Positions 33,290-46,010 of a stretch of 64,000 nucleotides of DNA are shown here, piece after piece. Source of the stretch: Impatiens glandulifera (lineage: Eukaryota; Streptophyta; Magnoliopsida; Ericales; Balsaminaceae); the NCBI RefSeq assembly GCF_907164915.1, contig NC_061867.1, positions 23,102,308 through 23,166,307 of the forward strand. The letters run 5' to 3'. Below the pieces are notes generated by a model. It saw only the letters and a program-made list of their open reading frames with translations, ran no database searches and was not told the DNA's origin. Each line of letters opens with the position of its first letter. The first letter of the stretch is position 1. The position numbers and the translations under genes are program-made.

Positions 33290-33795
33290 TTTTAGGTGCA
33301 GTACGAGGGTTCATAAAATTAGTTTAAGAAAACGTCCAGCAGCTTCAAAATTAGAATCTGAATCTCAATATGATAATGTAAGATTTTGTGTCATTTATTG
33401 TCTTTGATATTAATATATATGAACTTAATTAAAATTATTCTTATTAATTTGATGCAACTATTTTAGACGAGAAAGAGAAAAGAAAATTCAAGTGAAGAAA
33501 TATAAAAATAAACAACAAAGAGGAAAGGCTACAGGAAATACAAATGTTCAAGTCGTTTAACCCTCATCAAATGTTTAACATTCCTTACCGTCAACTATTG
33601 TTCAACCTGCCTTATCCTTACCAAGTGTTCAACCACCAACACAACCACCATCTTCAATCTCTGAAGTTAGTGAACTACAATTCCACCCCGCCTCTACTGA
33701 TAGATTTGTTGAAATAAATGTTGAGAATACAACTGTGATTGAAACACAAGTTTGTAGGCGTAAAATATTTATTGGGTTTGATGGTGTCATGTGAG
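33290..33795 (+). pseudogene. Unidentified gene scrap, possibly transposon-derived
   Basis: Coding-like text appears in two pieces: about 33299-33378 (STRVHKISLRKRPAASKLES) and about 33465-33795, with a Lys/Arg-rich start and a Pro/Ser-rich linker ending in FIGFDGV. It is broken by stops. The composition resembles N-terminal regions of CACTA (En/Spm) ORFs, but no diagnostic motif is present. Confidence 0.25.
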
Positions 33796-34014
33796 TATTA
33801 TACTAATATTTTTTTAAAATAATTATAGTAACATGTTTATATTTTGTACCATGCACTATTGTCTTTTCTAGTCTTGCCATTTCCGTATATTGATAGGCCT
33901 TCTCTTGATCCCTCAGAAAAACCATAAATAGTAGTTACCACTGAAGTATCCTCACCCATGAAAGAAGATATCATTGAATCCCACATATTGATTTTTGAAT
34001 CAATCAACCGAGCC

Positions 34015-34695
34015 GACCTTAATTTTCGCAGCTGTCGAGCCCATTTCGGAGTAAGTTGTTGAGGGCTTTGCTATGGCGACAAAGCGCCTTATGAGGGTGT
34101 GGAACGCCTTTATCGTGCATATGTTATGGGCTTCCCTGTATCCACCAAGCGCTTAGGAACGTGTTTTGAAGGCGGAAGCATGAAAGTTCCATTGAAGGGA
34201 AGGACGATGTACCATAATACTTTCTGTTTTGTCAAGCCCTACTTTGGTTCTCTAGTTTGATGGTTGTACGTGCTAAAAATCCGGTACATTCCTTTTCATT
34301 ACCCATTCTACTCTTTCGCAACACTTCAGGTTAACTTCTTTTGGTAGGTCTCGACTTCTTTGCTATGATCTTCCTAGTAGTTCATATAGGAGCTGTAGCC
34401 GTTTCATTCATATTCATTGTTATGATGTTCCATATCCTTTGAGTGAGATTTTGAGAAGAGTTGGTTTCGAAGGCTATAATAATAGTTGGGCCATGAGACA
34501 CTTTATTAAGTATTACAAAACAAAGTGCGTACTGATAGAGCTGGGCGGGGACGCGATACTAGTTATCAGGTCAGAGAGAGGCCTGGCCCGTAAGCTGGCC
34601 CCCTTAAAAAGCCATTACTTGATAAGGATTTGTTACGCGCGATATGCCGACGACTTAATACTAGGAGATCAAGAGGTTTTTATTGAAGAAAGCAC
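34015..34695. other. NUMT: nuclear insertion of mitochondrial DNA joining nad6 and matR fragments
   Basis: 34214-34436 matches the start of plant mitochondrial nad6, with recognisable GLMVVRAKNPVHS and LDFFAMIFLVVHIGAI-VSF pieces, a start codon changed to ATA and a frame-shifting lesion in between. It stops abruptly after 'gttccat'. About 34515-34665 matches the reverse transcriptase part of mitochondrial maturase matR (VIRSERGLARKLAPLKS, then YARYADDLILG). The higher GC of 34015-34213 relative to its surroundings suggests that it is mitochondrial too. The two genes are joined head to tail within about 80 bases, which is not the usual mitochondrial order as far as I know. Identification is by recall. 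Confidence 0.85.
34214..34436 (+). pseudogene. nad6: nad6 5' fragment in NUMT (NADH dehydrogenase subunit 6, partial)
   Basis: Covers roughly the first third of nad6. The initiating codon is ATA instead of ATG. A lesion near 34245-34300 shifts the frame between the two recognisable hydrophobic segments. It is truncated at the junction with the matR-side fragment. Confidence 0.82.
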
Positions 34696-34699
34696 CTGA
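34439..34699 (+). pseudogene. matR: matR fragment in NUMT (mitochondrial maturase, partial)
   Basis: An open 86-codon frame. The first ~26 residues are not recognised. From about residue 27 it reads as the matR reverse transcriptase palm region, including the YADD catalytic box. It ends in unrelated sequence after DLILG. There are no mitochondrial expression signals, so it should be inert in the nucleus. Confidence 0.8.
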
Positions 34700-35145
34700 A
34701 TGGGCCTGGAGAAATAATGATATTTGAAGATCCAAAGTACGTGATTAAATGCAAAAAAAGCTACAAGTTATAAAAATTTTTAAATGGAAAATGATAGGCT
34801 GCATATTGTGAGGTTCAATTAACACAGAAGAACATCGACAAAGACTAGTAAGTATATTGTAAATTAATTTATAAAATATAATTCGTTAACATTTGCATTG
34901 TTTTTTTTTTTATTTTAGACAATGAAACTTAATAACATTTGAATGGTTTTTTTTAGACATTGGAACTAGGAAGAGTCAACAGTAAACTACTTCTGAACAA
35001 ACTCATAAAATAAATAATGAAAGTTAGAGCGGAAAATGGACTGCCAAAGGTAATTTTTTTATTTTAGACATTGTTTGAAATTTTTTTAGAATTGATAATA
35101 TTTGTGTTGATGTAATAGATCAAACCATGGTATATATATATATAT
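34700..35145. other. AT-rich sequence, nothing identified
   Basis: Contains T- and A-runs and a short (TA)n stretch at 35130-35145 that abuts the foldback repeat. No supported feature. Confidence 0.5.
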
Positions 35146-36072
35146 GACATCCACGCTTTATCATATTTATATTTATTTTATGTTTTTATATATTTTCTCT
35201 TTCTTATCATAATTATATATCCATAAATATTAATTTATCTCTCCTTAAATAATTGTTTATTTATCTTTCTTATTTAGTTTTTATTTTATTTTCTTTCTTA
35301 TATAATATACATTTTTTCACACAAATTATATAAAATATATATTACCTTATTAATAATTTAATATTTAATCTTAAATATTTATTTATTTGTATATAAAAAT
35401 ATTTATAATATAATTCTCATTTATCAATAATTTTATATAAATACAAATTTGTTCATATTATCACACAAATAAATTTTATAATTTTTTTAATAAAATAAAA
35501 GTTTATATATATTTTAATTTATTTAAAAATAAATAATTTAAAAACAAATAACATCTCTCACCTAAAATATATATATATATTTATATATATATATATATAA
35601 GATGAGAGAGAAAATAATAAAAAATTAATTGTAAAAGTAAATTAATTTATATAAATTTTAGGTGAGAGATTTTATTTGTTTTTAAAATATTTATTTTTAA
35701 ATAAATTAAAATATATATAAACTTTTATTTTATTAAAAAAAAGTATAAAATTTATTTGTGTGATAATATGAAAATTTTTGTATTTATATAAAATTATTGA
35801 TAAATGAGAATTATATTATAAATATTTTTACATACAAATAAATAAATATTTAAGATTAAATATAAAATTATTAATAAGGTAATATATATTTTATAAAATT
35901 TGTGTGAAAAAATATATATTATATGAGAAAGAAAATAAAATAAAAACTAAATAAGAAAGATAAATAAATAATTATTTGAGGAGAGATAAATTAATATTTA
36001 TGGATATGTAATTATGATAGAAGAGAGAAAATATGTAGAAACTCAAATAAATATGATAAAAGCGTAAATGTC
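35146..36072. repeat. Large foldback (inverted repeat), ~425-bp arms, ~80-bp loop
   Basis: The left arm 35146-35572 starts GACATCCACGC. The right arm 35654-36072 ends GCGTAAATGTC. Arms pair along their whole length with scattered mismatches, for example 'ctctcacctaaaat' near 35560 against 'attttaggtgagag' near 35655. The loop is a TA run followed by 'gatgagagag'. Nothing is encoded. It looks like a foldback/MITE-type element whose transcript could form a long hairpin. A degenerate copy of its centre follows at about 36125-36270. Confidence 0.9.
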
Positions 36073-36124
36073 ACCCTACCTTTTTTTATTAAGCATCATT
36101 ATTATATATATATATATATATATA

Positions 36125-36270
36125 AATAATAAAATAAAAAATTATATAGTTTTTAATTTATTTAAAAATTAAATATTTTAAAAACAAATAACATCTCTCA
36201 CCTAAAATATATATATATTAATTTATATTTTTAATTAATTTTATTTTATTTTCTCTCCCATCTTTTATAT
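36125..36270. repeat. Degenerate second copy of the foldback centre
   Basis: Repeats the inner left arm ('aaaaacaaataacatctctcacctaaaat') and then the reverse complement of the loop side ('attttctctcccatctt'). It is flanked by (TA)n at about 36102-36124 and 36268-36290. Confidence 0.75.
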
Positions 36271-36334
36271 ATATATATATATATATATAAATATAAATAT
36301 TTATAATTTATCTAATAATAATAATTTTCAAATT

Positions 36335-36590
36335 CTCTAGTTACTAACGTAACTTTTATTTCATAATTACTAATTTATCTCTCCTTTCATAATTAATAAT
36401 TAATTTTTTTTCGTTTTTATTTCAAATTCTCTCTTATCATTATTAATTTAACTCTTATTTCATAATTTTTAATTTATCTCTCCTTTCATAATTACTAATT
36501 AACTCTTATTTCATAATTTCTAATTTATGTCCTTTCATAATTACTAATTTCTCTTTCTTTACGTTTTTATTTTTTCTCTTATTATATACT
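36335..36590. repeat. ~50-bp tandem repeat
   Basis: Units share 'aactcttatttcataattactaattta' and 'tctcctttcataatta' in about four to five diverged copies. A second short duplication of 'tccgattatctataatg' follows at about 36643-36678. Confidence 0.7.
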
Positions 36591-36699
36591 CTATACATAT
36601 ATAATAATGTCAAACATAAAGTGTCATATACCTCCCAATTAATCCGATTATCTATAATGTCCGATTATCTATAATGTTTAACTAATCTAGATTTTTATT

Positions 36700-37710
36700 T
36701 GAGAGAGAAGTAATGCAGAAGCTGGTTGTGCAAGGAGATGGGATTGATTCGCAAGATGATGTGGCGTTCTTCGCGCTGTCTCTTACAACCCTTCCATGTT
36801 GTAACTACAGGTATCCTTAAGGTACACATTTTGATTGATCTTGTATCCTGTTACACGTTTATCCAAGCAATTAGCACAAGTTGTCGACATGATTTTTTCT
36901 AAACTTGTATAGGTACATGTTCACAACATTTAAAGTTGATATTTTTTGTGGTTTGCCTGATCCTATAGTTTGTTTAGGAAATGAGTGATTTCTTCCTTAT
37001 GGGTTCTATATATATGATGACACGTTGGATAGCTATGTCATAAATATTCGATTATCAAATACAAAGATTTTTGAATTTGATTGTTGAATGTCGTTGCAGA
37101 TATATCTAGATACTCTTTTTAGAGGCCATCATTAGCTCCATGATCTGATTGGCCACGTTTGTCTCCAACTTCCTTAAATATGCTTATTTCGAGTAGTATA
37201 AAGTTATGTTAACTTCAAATTTTTCATAATATGTGTAATTGTTTTGTCATAGCTCCTCTAAAAGAAACAAATGGCTATCGGAGGGTTCGTTGCAATGGTG
37301 GTCTGAATCAGTAACGTAGCGCGGTTGGTATCAATTGTTGGTATCAATTTTTACATGAACAATTACAATACCATTATGAATTTCATTTTTAGGCTATTGC
37401 TTTATTTTATTAACTACATATAGATGTACCATAGTCAAAAGGGCTCAAATCTATAATGTTTCTTTATTTTATTGACATATAAATATTTATTTGTTTTGTT
37501 TTTCCACTTAGTATACATTAGATCCAAGTGCCCTCTCAATAAATATCAGTATACATTAGATCCAAGTACTCTCTCAATAAATATTACTATATCATTTGCT
37601 TTTACATTCTACAAAGATGGCATACAGAGATGGAATACGTGCATACCTAATATGGAGAAATTGATGCATTTGTGTCTTCAGGAGTTTGCCAATGGAGTCT
37701 GAATTCGTAT
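36700..37710 (+). other. Gene-like scraps of unknown origin
   Basis: A short frame at about 36715-36811 (MQKLVVQGDGIDSQDDVAFF...) runs to a GT donor-like site. Further coding-like bits occur at 36930-37100. A perfect-looking ~38-bp tandem duplication ('agtatacattagatccaagt...ctctcaataaatat') is at about 37509-37583. No family is recognised. Confidence 0.3.
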
Positions 37711-37873
37711 CGATTATTGATTATTTGATTCAATGATATTGTGTATGTATGGTTGGCTGTTTTAAGAAATGAGTTATCTTACCCAAATAAATTTGTGGCA
37801 CCATTATACAAAAATGTGATGTGAGACTGTAATTTGGAGCAAATGTATTAAATAATTTGAAAATTTTCACATA

Positions 37874-37904
<31 letters not shown>

Positions 37905-39330
37905 GTGAATTATTAATATAATTATAATTTTTTTTTATGCTTATTTATGATTTATAAAGCGATTCATCCATTATTCACTTCTCCTAAATCAATTATTCAC
38001 TTATCCTAAATGACAATTTTTGTGAAGACAACAATATAGTCAATATCAGACAAATATTTACAAACGTGGTGACTATTATAATCATATGTATATAATATAT
38101 AATATATATATATTATAAAAAAATTAAAGTTTATTATTATTATCACAATAGTTAACATACAAGTCTAACACTACTTCTATGTTGATGTTGATGTTTTCGA
38201 AAATCGAATTATTGGTTACAAATACACTTTTTTATATTATTTTTTTCTATAATTTATGCACACAAGTTCAATCTTTGTACTAGAACCGAAGAACCATTCA
38301 AATATTTACACTTTCATGGTTTAAAGACAAATTACCCTAAAAAGGTTTAGGTAATTGTAAAGAAGAAGTTGGGTAATCTAATATAATGATAGAATTTAAT
38401 TTGTATATTAATTTTTCCTTTGTTAGTTTTAAAATTTGTTTGACAAATGCACTTATTTATTTTTAATATAAATAAGTCAAATTATAAATTCTTTTAAGTT
38501 AATGAATAAAGTTTGTTTTATCTAAAATTGATCTTGATTATTATTATCTCATAATTATTTATTAACTTTATTGTTATTTGTTTATTTTATTTATGAAAAA
38601 ATTGATTTATATTTATATATATATTTTGATTATTTATTAACATTACTTTTGCCTTAACTTTTTGTTGAACATTATTTTATTTGTTATTGTATACTAATAA
38701 TATACACTATTTCTTAATGTATTATACAAGTCTTTTATTAAAAGTTTTAAATATTACTTTTATTTTATATAAGATTCATTTACCTTTAATATTCTTTCAA
38801 ATTTAGTATTTGGGTTAATTTATTGGTATGAGAATATATTTTTTCTTTCAAACTCTTAATTATGATTTTATTAATCATGTGTACACACATTCAACTTTAT
38901 GAATGATGTACCAATTTATTCAATTTTATCATTTTAATTTGTATATTAATTTACACTTATCATAATTTAGAAGGTAACCAATATATATTTACTCTTTAAA
39001 ATTTTTATTAATTATGTGTCCCTATAACGTAAGAAAATAACTCTAGTTTGTTTAAATTTATAAATGTATTTCAATATTTTTATAATAAACATTTAAAGAA
39101 GTTTATGCAATATGTTTTCAAAGAATAAAAAGATGGGATAACTTTATAATAAATGAATTAAATATGTGGTCATAGAAATCACACATATAAATTACATATA
39201 AATTAGCCCGTGATCATCAAATATTATTTTTTTTATTCACAAATATTGTTTCAAAACATTTCATGTTAAATGTATAAATTGCTTATTGTATTTATAACTT
39301 AATAATTTATTATTATTTTTTTTCATTTAT
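37711..39330. other. AT-rich intergenic tract
   Basis: Holds (TA)n at about 37876-37898 and 38085-38115 and otherwise A/T-rich text with no sustained frame. I see no gene or clear repeat family. Confidence 0.6.
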
Positions 39331-39334
39331 GTAG

Positions 39335-39713
39335 AAAAAATATAATAAACTAAAAGAAACACAAGAAGGTTTGGATGATGCTGAAAAAAAGTCTAAAGAA
39401 ATATTGTGGGGGTGAAGCGACAGGAAGTCATAGCAATGGACGTGTTTGATATGTCATGAAAACAACAAATATTGGACTAAACCTCTTTATTAACTCAACT
39501 TTGTTTGAAATTTATAAATATCAAGTATACCGTGAAGGAATTACAATTAAAAATGAAGAGAAAGACACGGAAATTGAAAAACAACGAGAAACGATAAAAT
39601 ACTTGGACTTCAAACAAGATGTTTGGGCAAATAAAAAAAAAGTTGATTTTGAATGTCAAATTGATCAACTTAATATAAACATGAGGGACACGCTAGATTC
39701 TTTTCGAAACTAA
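39335..39713 (+). pseudogene. Possible transposon-derived coiled-coil C-terminus (CACTA-like?)
   Basis: A frame broken near 39415-39456 reads KLKETQEGLDDAEKKSKEILWG, then after a shift NIGLNLFINSTLFEIYKYQVYREG and a Lys/Glu-rich helix to the stop at 39711. The layout resembles the tail of plant En/Spm (Ptta) ORFs. The match is weak and no TIR was found, so the assignment is tentative. Confidence 0.28.
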
Positions 39714-40000
39714 AGTATTCAAATACATTTCCATATTATGCCATATTTGACATAAGATGGTTAAGTCTTGAAATTATTTATCTCCTTTTGTTTCCAATTT
39801 TGGTTTAGTAGGAAGCTTTGGAAATAAGTTACATTTTGGTATTATATTTGGAAATAATATTCATTTATCTATGTATAAACTATTATCATTTTATTATTGA
39901 AACATATTTTGTTGAGTTCTTACAACTTTATTTTGATACATTTTACAATACTTTTAGATTCAACTATATCATATATTTGTTTTTAGTTTTTATATTTATT

Positions 40001-40003
<3 letters not shown>

Positions 40004-40054
<51 letters not shown>

Positions 40055-40300
40055 AAAAGGGATTAATAAATTTTGAAAATTAATATATATTTAAATTACA
40101 AAAAGTTACAAAACGTGTTAAAAAATATGTTATAAAAAATATTACAAATTATATTATAATGAATATATTTTAAAGTTACAAAATGTGTTAAAAATTATAT
40201 TATAAAACCTATTACAAAATATATTATAACTCAATATATTTTATAACTATTAATGTTCTAAAATATATTATAAAATAAATTAATTAACAAAATATGTAGC
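40004..40300. repeat. (TA)n microsatellite and ~110-bp AT-rich tandem repeat
   Basis: An uninterrupted TA run at about 40007-40051 is followed by two diverged copies of 'agttacaaaatgtgttaaaaattatattataaa...attacaaa' at about 40098-40235. Confidence 0.7.
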
Positions 40301-41153
40301 ATACAAAATAACCAAATATTTAACATAATATATTGCTAAATATAATTGTTGTAAATATTAGTGATGTTTCAAATTATCTAATGACTAAATGTGGTTTACT
40401 TCTTTTACTATATTTATGAAATGAATAAGGTAATCATTATAATTCAGTTAAGATAAAATGATTACGGCTTTATAATAGAGTTATTAGAGCGTTGATGTGT
40501 TAGTCTAGGTGGTCATACACCTCAGCAAATGACTCATCTTCTTACTCTTCAGTTTATTTAAAATAATAATAATAAATGGAGAAGGAAAGAAAGAATCGAA
40601 CACAATAAATAAGAAACCAACAACTTTCCTTCAAATTTCATGTGTGTTTCTTCCTCAATGAAAATTTAAATCTTAGGTAATAAGATACTCGTCGTCATTG
40701 TCGTTGTTCTTACACCTCAGATCTAGATTAGTATCCCGATTTATATTCCTTCGATCTAGGTCGGTCAGTATCCCGATTTATATTCTTCTTGTCTAGGTCA
40801 CTTAGCATATTCTAGGGCCATCTTCCGCCCTTTCTCCATCGCAGGTGCCGTCGCAGGCCGTCGCAGGTGCATTCCTTTCAATACCTAGTCTTGACCTCAA
40901 TTATCCATTGTACTCTTGGATGTTATCATATTCATTTCCTTGGATGTTTATGGTAATATGCATTTTCATAACAACACTCGGTCGTTTTTGATGATTTGTA
41001 CAATAGTATCCCACATCCAAATGCTGATATAGAAAACTTTATATCCGAGGTTACGGTACTCGTTCAAAACCGTTCATTCTTTGTCACTCTCGCAATAAAC
41101 AACTGAAATGTGTATTTTTTCGTCAAACTGATAATGAAATTTCTGCATTACTA

Positions 41154-41838
41154 TAGATATGGGATGTGGATCAGAGGATTCAAAGAAATGCATTGTTGTA
41201 CAATGACGATAAGTTCAGAGTATTCTAGTGAACAAAAGGGAATTTTGATTGCCATTTATTTCTAATAGGTGATATCAACTGAAATTTCTAACCCAACACA
41301 GAAAAAGGACATTGAAAATATGAATAGACTATTTGATAGCTTATTGAAGAATATAAGTGAACCTGGTTTAGAAATTGGTTTATGTTTGCATTTATCACTT
41401 ATGATGAGTTATGGAACTGTACTGGATGAAGATGATAGTTTCTCTATTATCAGAATCAACGGTTCTGATCTGTTTCGATTATTACGTCCTTCACAAAGCT
41501 ATAAAATGTGAGAATGAAATCTAATAAGTAACATTAGGTAAAATTTCTAATATTTTAGTAGGGAGAAGTAAATTAGTATGGGTTGAGCTGTTATTTGACA
41601 TATTGCGTGTATTTATTATTAGGCACCACTCTCTGGTATTAATTATTCAGTGGCAGGATGTTGTAACTGACAAAGATAGAGCAAAAAAGTTTTGTTTCAA
41701 AGAGTTTAAAGATGTTATACATGAAGTGACATTTATGCTCCAAAAGCACCTAAATATGGAGCTTAAAGCTCTCATGATGATGATGATCGTGTAGCTAATA
41801 GAATAAAACACTTTGGATGGAAAGACGAAGAATAAACA
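41154..41838 (+). pseudogene. Unidentified coding-like fragments inside MULE, copy B
   Basis: Counterpart of 371-1051. The frame at 41269-41511 differs at four residues and the frame at 41603-41794 at one. The later frame at 43596-43781 is identical in protein. The pattern of retained frames adds no support for function beyond recent duplication. Confidence 0.38.
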
Positions 41839-43989
41839 AGAAGAATGCTATGATTATCTTACTCTTAAAAAAGAGATTATATGATTTAATCTTTTATTTC
41901 AATTTTCTTCATGTTAAGTTGTTGTAATCTAAAGAATATTCTCAACAAAGTCAGTCTTTTTTATTGTAATACTTCTCATTCAATTTTTTTTCTAAAATAG
42001 CACAATTAATAGTTTATAGTTTTTTGTATGATTATGACTTATATCTTGGTAGAGTGCTATAATTTAAATACATGTCTTGAATTGGAATTTATATATTGAA
42101 GTCTTAGTTTTGAGTATGAGATCAACTATCTCTTAATAGTTAGAAATATATTAAGATTCAATATAGTTTTGGTGAATTATTTTCATAACAAATTGATTGT
42201 TAGCTAATATTTAAGAGAGAATAACGAATTGACACAGAATTTTGTAAAAAAATCAACCATGATTTGAATTGAACCCATTTTAAAATACATCATTACAAGT
42301 TAAAATAAAAATACATCAAATATTGTATTTTACATGCATAATACCATCAATATTAAATATATTATAACAATAGAACTATAACAAACTATTATATTTCATG
42401 CATGTAAGGTCCAGAAATTGCGCTTTTGTCATCATTTTTTTGAGTTTTGGAGAGGTCAAAATTATATTATACAATTACAAAGTTGCAAAACTTCCCAAAA
42501 TACCTCTCACACATAGACAGACAAAAGTATAGACTTATCACAAAACTACTACTCTTACACTATCTATAAAGCATTTATTAACTTGAATTAACAGACATAT
42601 CTAAGAAATTAGGATAAATGACAATCAAGTTCTTCCTTCAAATCACTAGACTCTCATCTCTTTGAATGAAGAATCTCACATATCTTGATCCAATAGTAGC
42701 CACTATTACTATTATATACTTCTTTTAACCACAACAAACATTTTCTCTAGCGCCACTCATAAATAAACAAGTATCAGGTCAAATATCATAAAACGATAGA
42801 GCATTAAGTTATAATCTATAGCTTTTTAAAGTTAATTTCTTGTTTTACGTCATGGATAAGTAAAACTGCATTAGAAGTTGTTGAGAATAACACCACAAGC
42901 ATATTTCAACTACAAAAATATAAATAAATCACATCAATATAACAAAGTACTCCCAAAGCCATATGAGAATCACATACTTTTCTCCAAGCATTCAAAAGAC
43001 TTGAATTTCCAACATTTGGTTAACCAACTATTTCTATCTACAAAGTTAAACTATCAAAATTTAATGTTATCTAAAGAATATGCTCAACAAAGTATGTCAT
43101 AAAATTAAAAAATTATTTTTATGAAACAACTATAGGTTGCATTTATACTATAAACTTTCAGACATCCATATTTGGTGTCAATCCCATCAATTAAATTATA
43201 CATTAAAATTGAAGCTTAAAAACTATGAAATACATATTTAAGAAAAAGTTGAATAGTAACCTGATTCTGCAAACCTAGCCACAACTTCTAGACAAATCTT
43301 AAGTGCGTAGCGTAGTCACACATCACTACTTGGACATTGCAATTAACACATCAAAACTCAAAAATAGATTACAGAATCAATTCTAACAATAAAGACTCTA
43401 AGAATTTTGGATGCTTCCAGGTATTGCTGTATGTTCCTATACACGTTATTCCTAGGAATATTTCCCAATAGTATAGTTCGAGGTTTTATTACTTGTAATA
43501 GGATCTTGGCAAATGAAATTGTTATCTGTTAATGCATTTCTTTATTAGTATAGATCGGTGATTTGTGAAATTGGTTAATTAACTTTAAAATTGTCTTGTT
43601 GGTTGAGAGAATAAACCTTGTTGATCTATTGCAGCAATTTCAGTTGATTGTGAATATTGCAGATAATAACTTCCAGCTTGCATTGCCCGATGTGGTGAAT
43701 GATGTAGATAAAAATCTTCAGCTTGTATCGCTTGATGTGGGAATGCCATCTATCACAAAAGTAGGTAAATTAGATATTTAAAAATATTTTATGAAGTTTA
43801 AATAGAAAATATTTATGTATATGTACTGTAAACATTTCAAAATCTATGTTGTTGATACATATAATGGTGGTTATTGGGAAAGTAGTGTTGTTGACGATTG
43901 TGGTTAAACATATGCTGGATACATTATACATCTTACCCTTTTTTGAGATCGTGTCGCCGCATTTTTTTTACAATTTGCTCAACTTTTGA

Positions 43990-46010
43990 CTATTTTTTTG
44001 TTGTTGGCGGACGTCTACGAGACCTTACTTTTAATGAACTATATAATTTCTTCTTTCCAACCATTGACTCCATATGTGCTATGTTGTAACTTTGATCATC
44101 ACCCAATGATACAATAAGGTTATTATCTATTACTCTCTGTTTTAATTCTTCCAATGTTTGTGTTACAACGAAGTAACTCTCATCATCTTTTGACCCAAGA
44201 TCTGAGACTTCATATAACAATAGTTAAAGATTGTTTTTTCTTTGTCTTTCTTCCTTATTACAACATGAGTCATCTTAAATATTGGTCATTCCTTGATACA
44301 TACGCTTCGCTTGATGTTTTTCCTCCATCGATCTAAAATATACTTTTCAGGAACTGTATGAAAATTTAATTGGAAGAAAAGGGAAATCAAATTCCTGCAC
44401 AAAATTCCTCGAAACTTAAATAGAAAACACAAGCACTTCATCTCACATTGTAACTCACTATAGTGTCCCTGAAAGGTAATGTCTATTTTACTAGTTTCAT
44501 TTTCCCAAATATATTTTCTACCACATTAAACACATAAGTGGAGCCCTCTTGCTTCACTTATGAAGTGTTGTAATATATCAAGCATCTCATTTTATTCTAG
44601 AACATCTTAAAAAACTTATTTGTGTACACAACATTAAACTGCTTCTAAATTGGATGAACACTAATGGTTGAAAAACAAGAATTAAAAGACACAAAATCTA
44701 AATGAATTTTCTTTTCATTCTTGCTTTTCATGGCAATATCATATTTTTCAACAAATTGTTTCAATGTTTTCTTCGAATGCACATAATCGTCAAAAAAATG
44801 AATTCATACTTTCACTTCTTTGACTAGTTGACATCCCAGCCCAATATTTATCTTTCACAAGCGCAAACATCCATTATCCTCCAAATTAAATTCATCAATA
44901 AATCTCTTCCACTTACTATCACATTCTTCAGCTGTCAATAAATTATACAAAATATTTTTCAAGTTCTTCTTTATGAACTTATAATTAGCATAACTACTAA
45001 ATTTGACAGGAATTTGTTTTGTGATATGCCAAAGACATAAGCGATGATGTGAATCTGGAAATACTTCACCAATTGCAATTTCATGGCTTTGCATTGATCA
45101 GTAATAATATCTTGTGGAGCTCAACCTCCCATGCATGTCAGTCAGGTTTTAAATAACCAAATAAAAGTTTTAGAATCTTCTTTAGAAACCAAACCACAAC
45201 CAAGAAATACAGACTTACAATGATTATTTACTCCAACAAACAGAGCAAATGGCATATTTAGTCACATAAGTAGTATCAAATGTAACAACTTCATAAAAAA
45301 ACTCATAGACAACTCTAGATCTTCCATCTGCCCAAAATATATTTTTTATACGACCAATGTCATCTACATCAATTATATAAAAGAATTTTCATTTCTACTT
45401 TGCATACGGCAAAAATAATTATTCAAAGCTTTTGCGTCACCATTCCCAAGTCTTAGTCGTCGTGCCTCAACCACATAGTTCCGACATTTTCTCTCATCAA
45501 ACGACATATTTTTAAAGCCACCAGCTTCAACATCAAATGATTTAAAATTTTAACTCAAAGTAATTCCAGCTTGATCATTCAACTCTAATTTTCTCTTTGT
45601 TTGAGAATCTAACACTTTGTAACATCTGAAATGTCGTGACTTTGTTGGACTTAATGTATGATTATGTTCAAGTTGAATACTTGTAATTTGAAAGAATCCA
45701 TCTTTCTTAACTGTAATATTAATCTTTGCTTTGCAATTCGTTATAGTAGAAAATCTATGATTAAAACTATTATTTCTTTTAGAAACAAGCTTACCTTCTT
45801 TGGCGCATCCAAAACATAAATACTTCGCTTGTTCGTCGTCTCCTTTTTTGGAACTCTTCTTTTTAATACCAAACCAAGATCTTGGGCATATGATTGATAA
45901 AAAGCAAGAACTTCTTCTTCGGATGAAAAAAGCATTCTCAGTTGTGTTATATTAACACTTTTGGAGGTTGACGAATATCTGAACAATTGCAACCCCACTT
46001 GAATTGTCAT
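43990..46010 (-). pseudogene. FAR1/FHY3-type MULE transposase, degenerate (copy B)
   Basis: Same arrangement and lesions as copy A. One substitution is in the N-terminal block (DLGLVL for DLGSVL) and one in the MULE block (IDEF for IDKF). The segment corresponding to 3496-3801 has an extra indel near 44500 ('catttt' for 'catgtttt') that shortens its frame. Confidence 0.87.

Noticed and set aside
34439..34699. 86-codon frame as a functional nuclear maturase
   Set aside because: It is only a fragment of matR without start context, flanked by unrelated sequence and by a broken nad6 piece, so a NUMT is the better reading.
39818..40003. 61-codon hydrophobic ORF near the TA microsatellite
   Set aside because: Its Phe/Tyr/Ile-rich composition comes from AT-rich DNA. 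There is no motif and no neighbour to support it.
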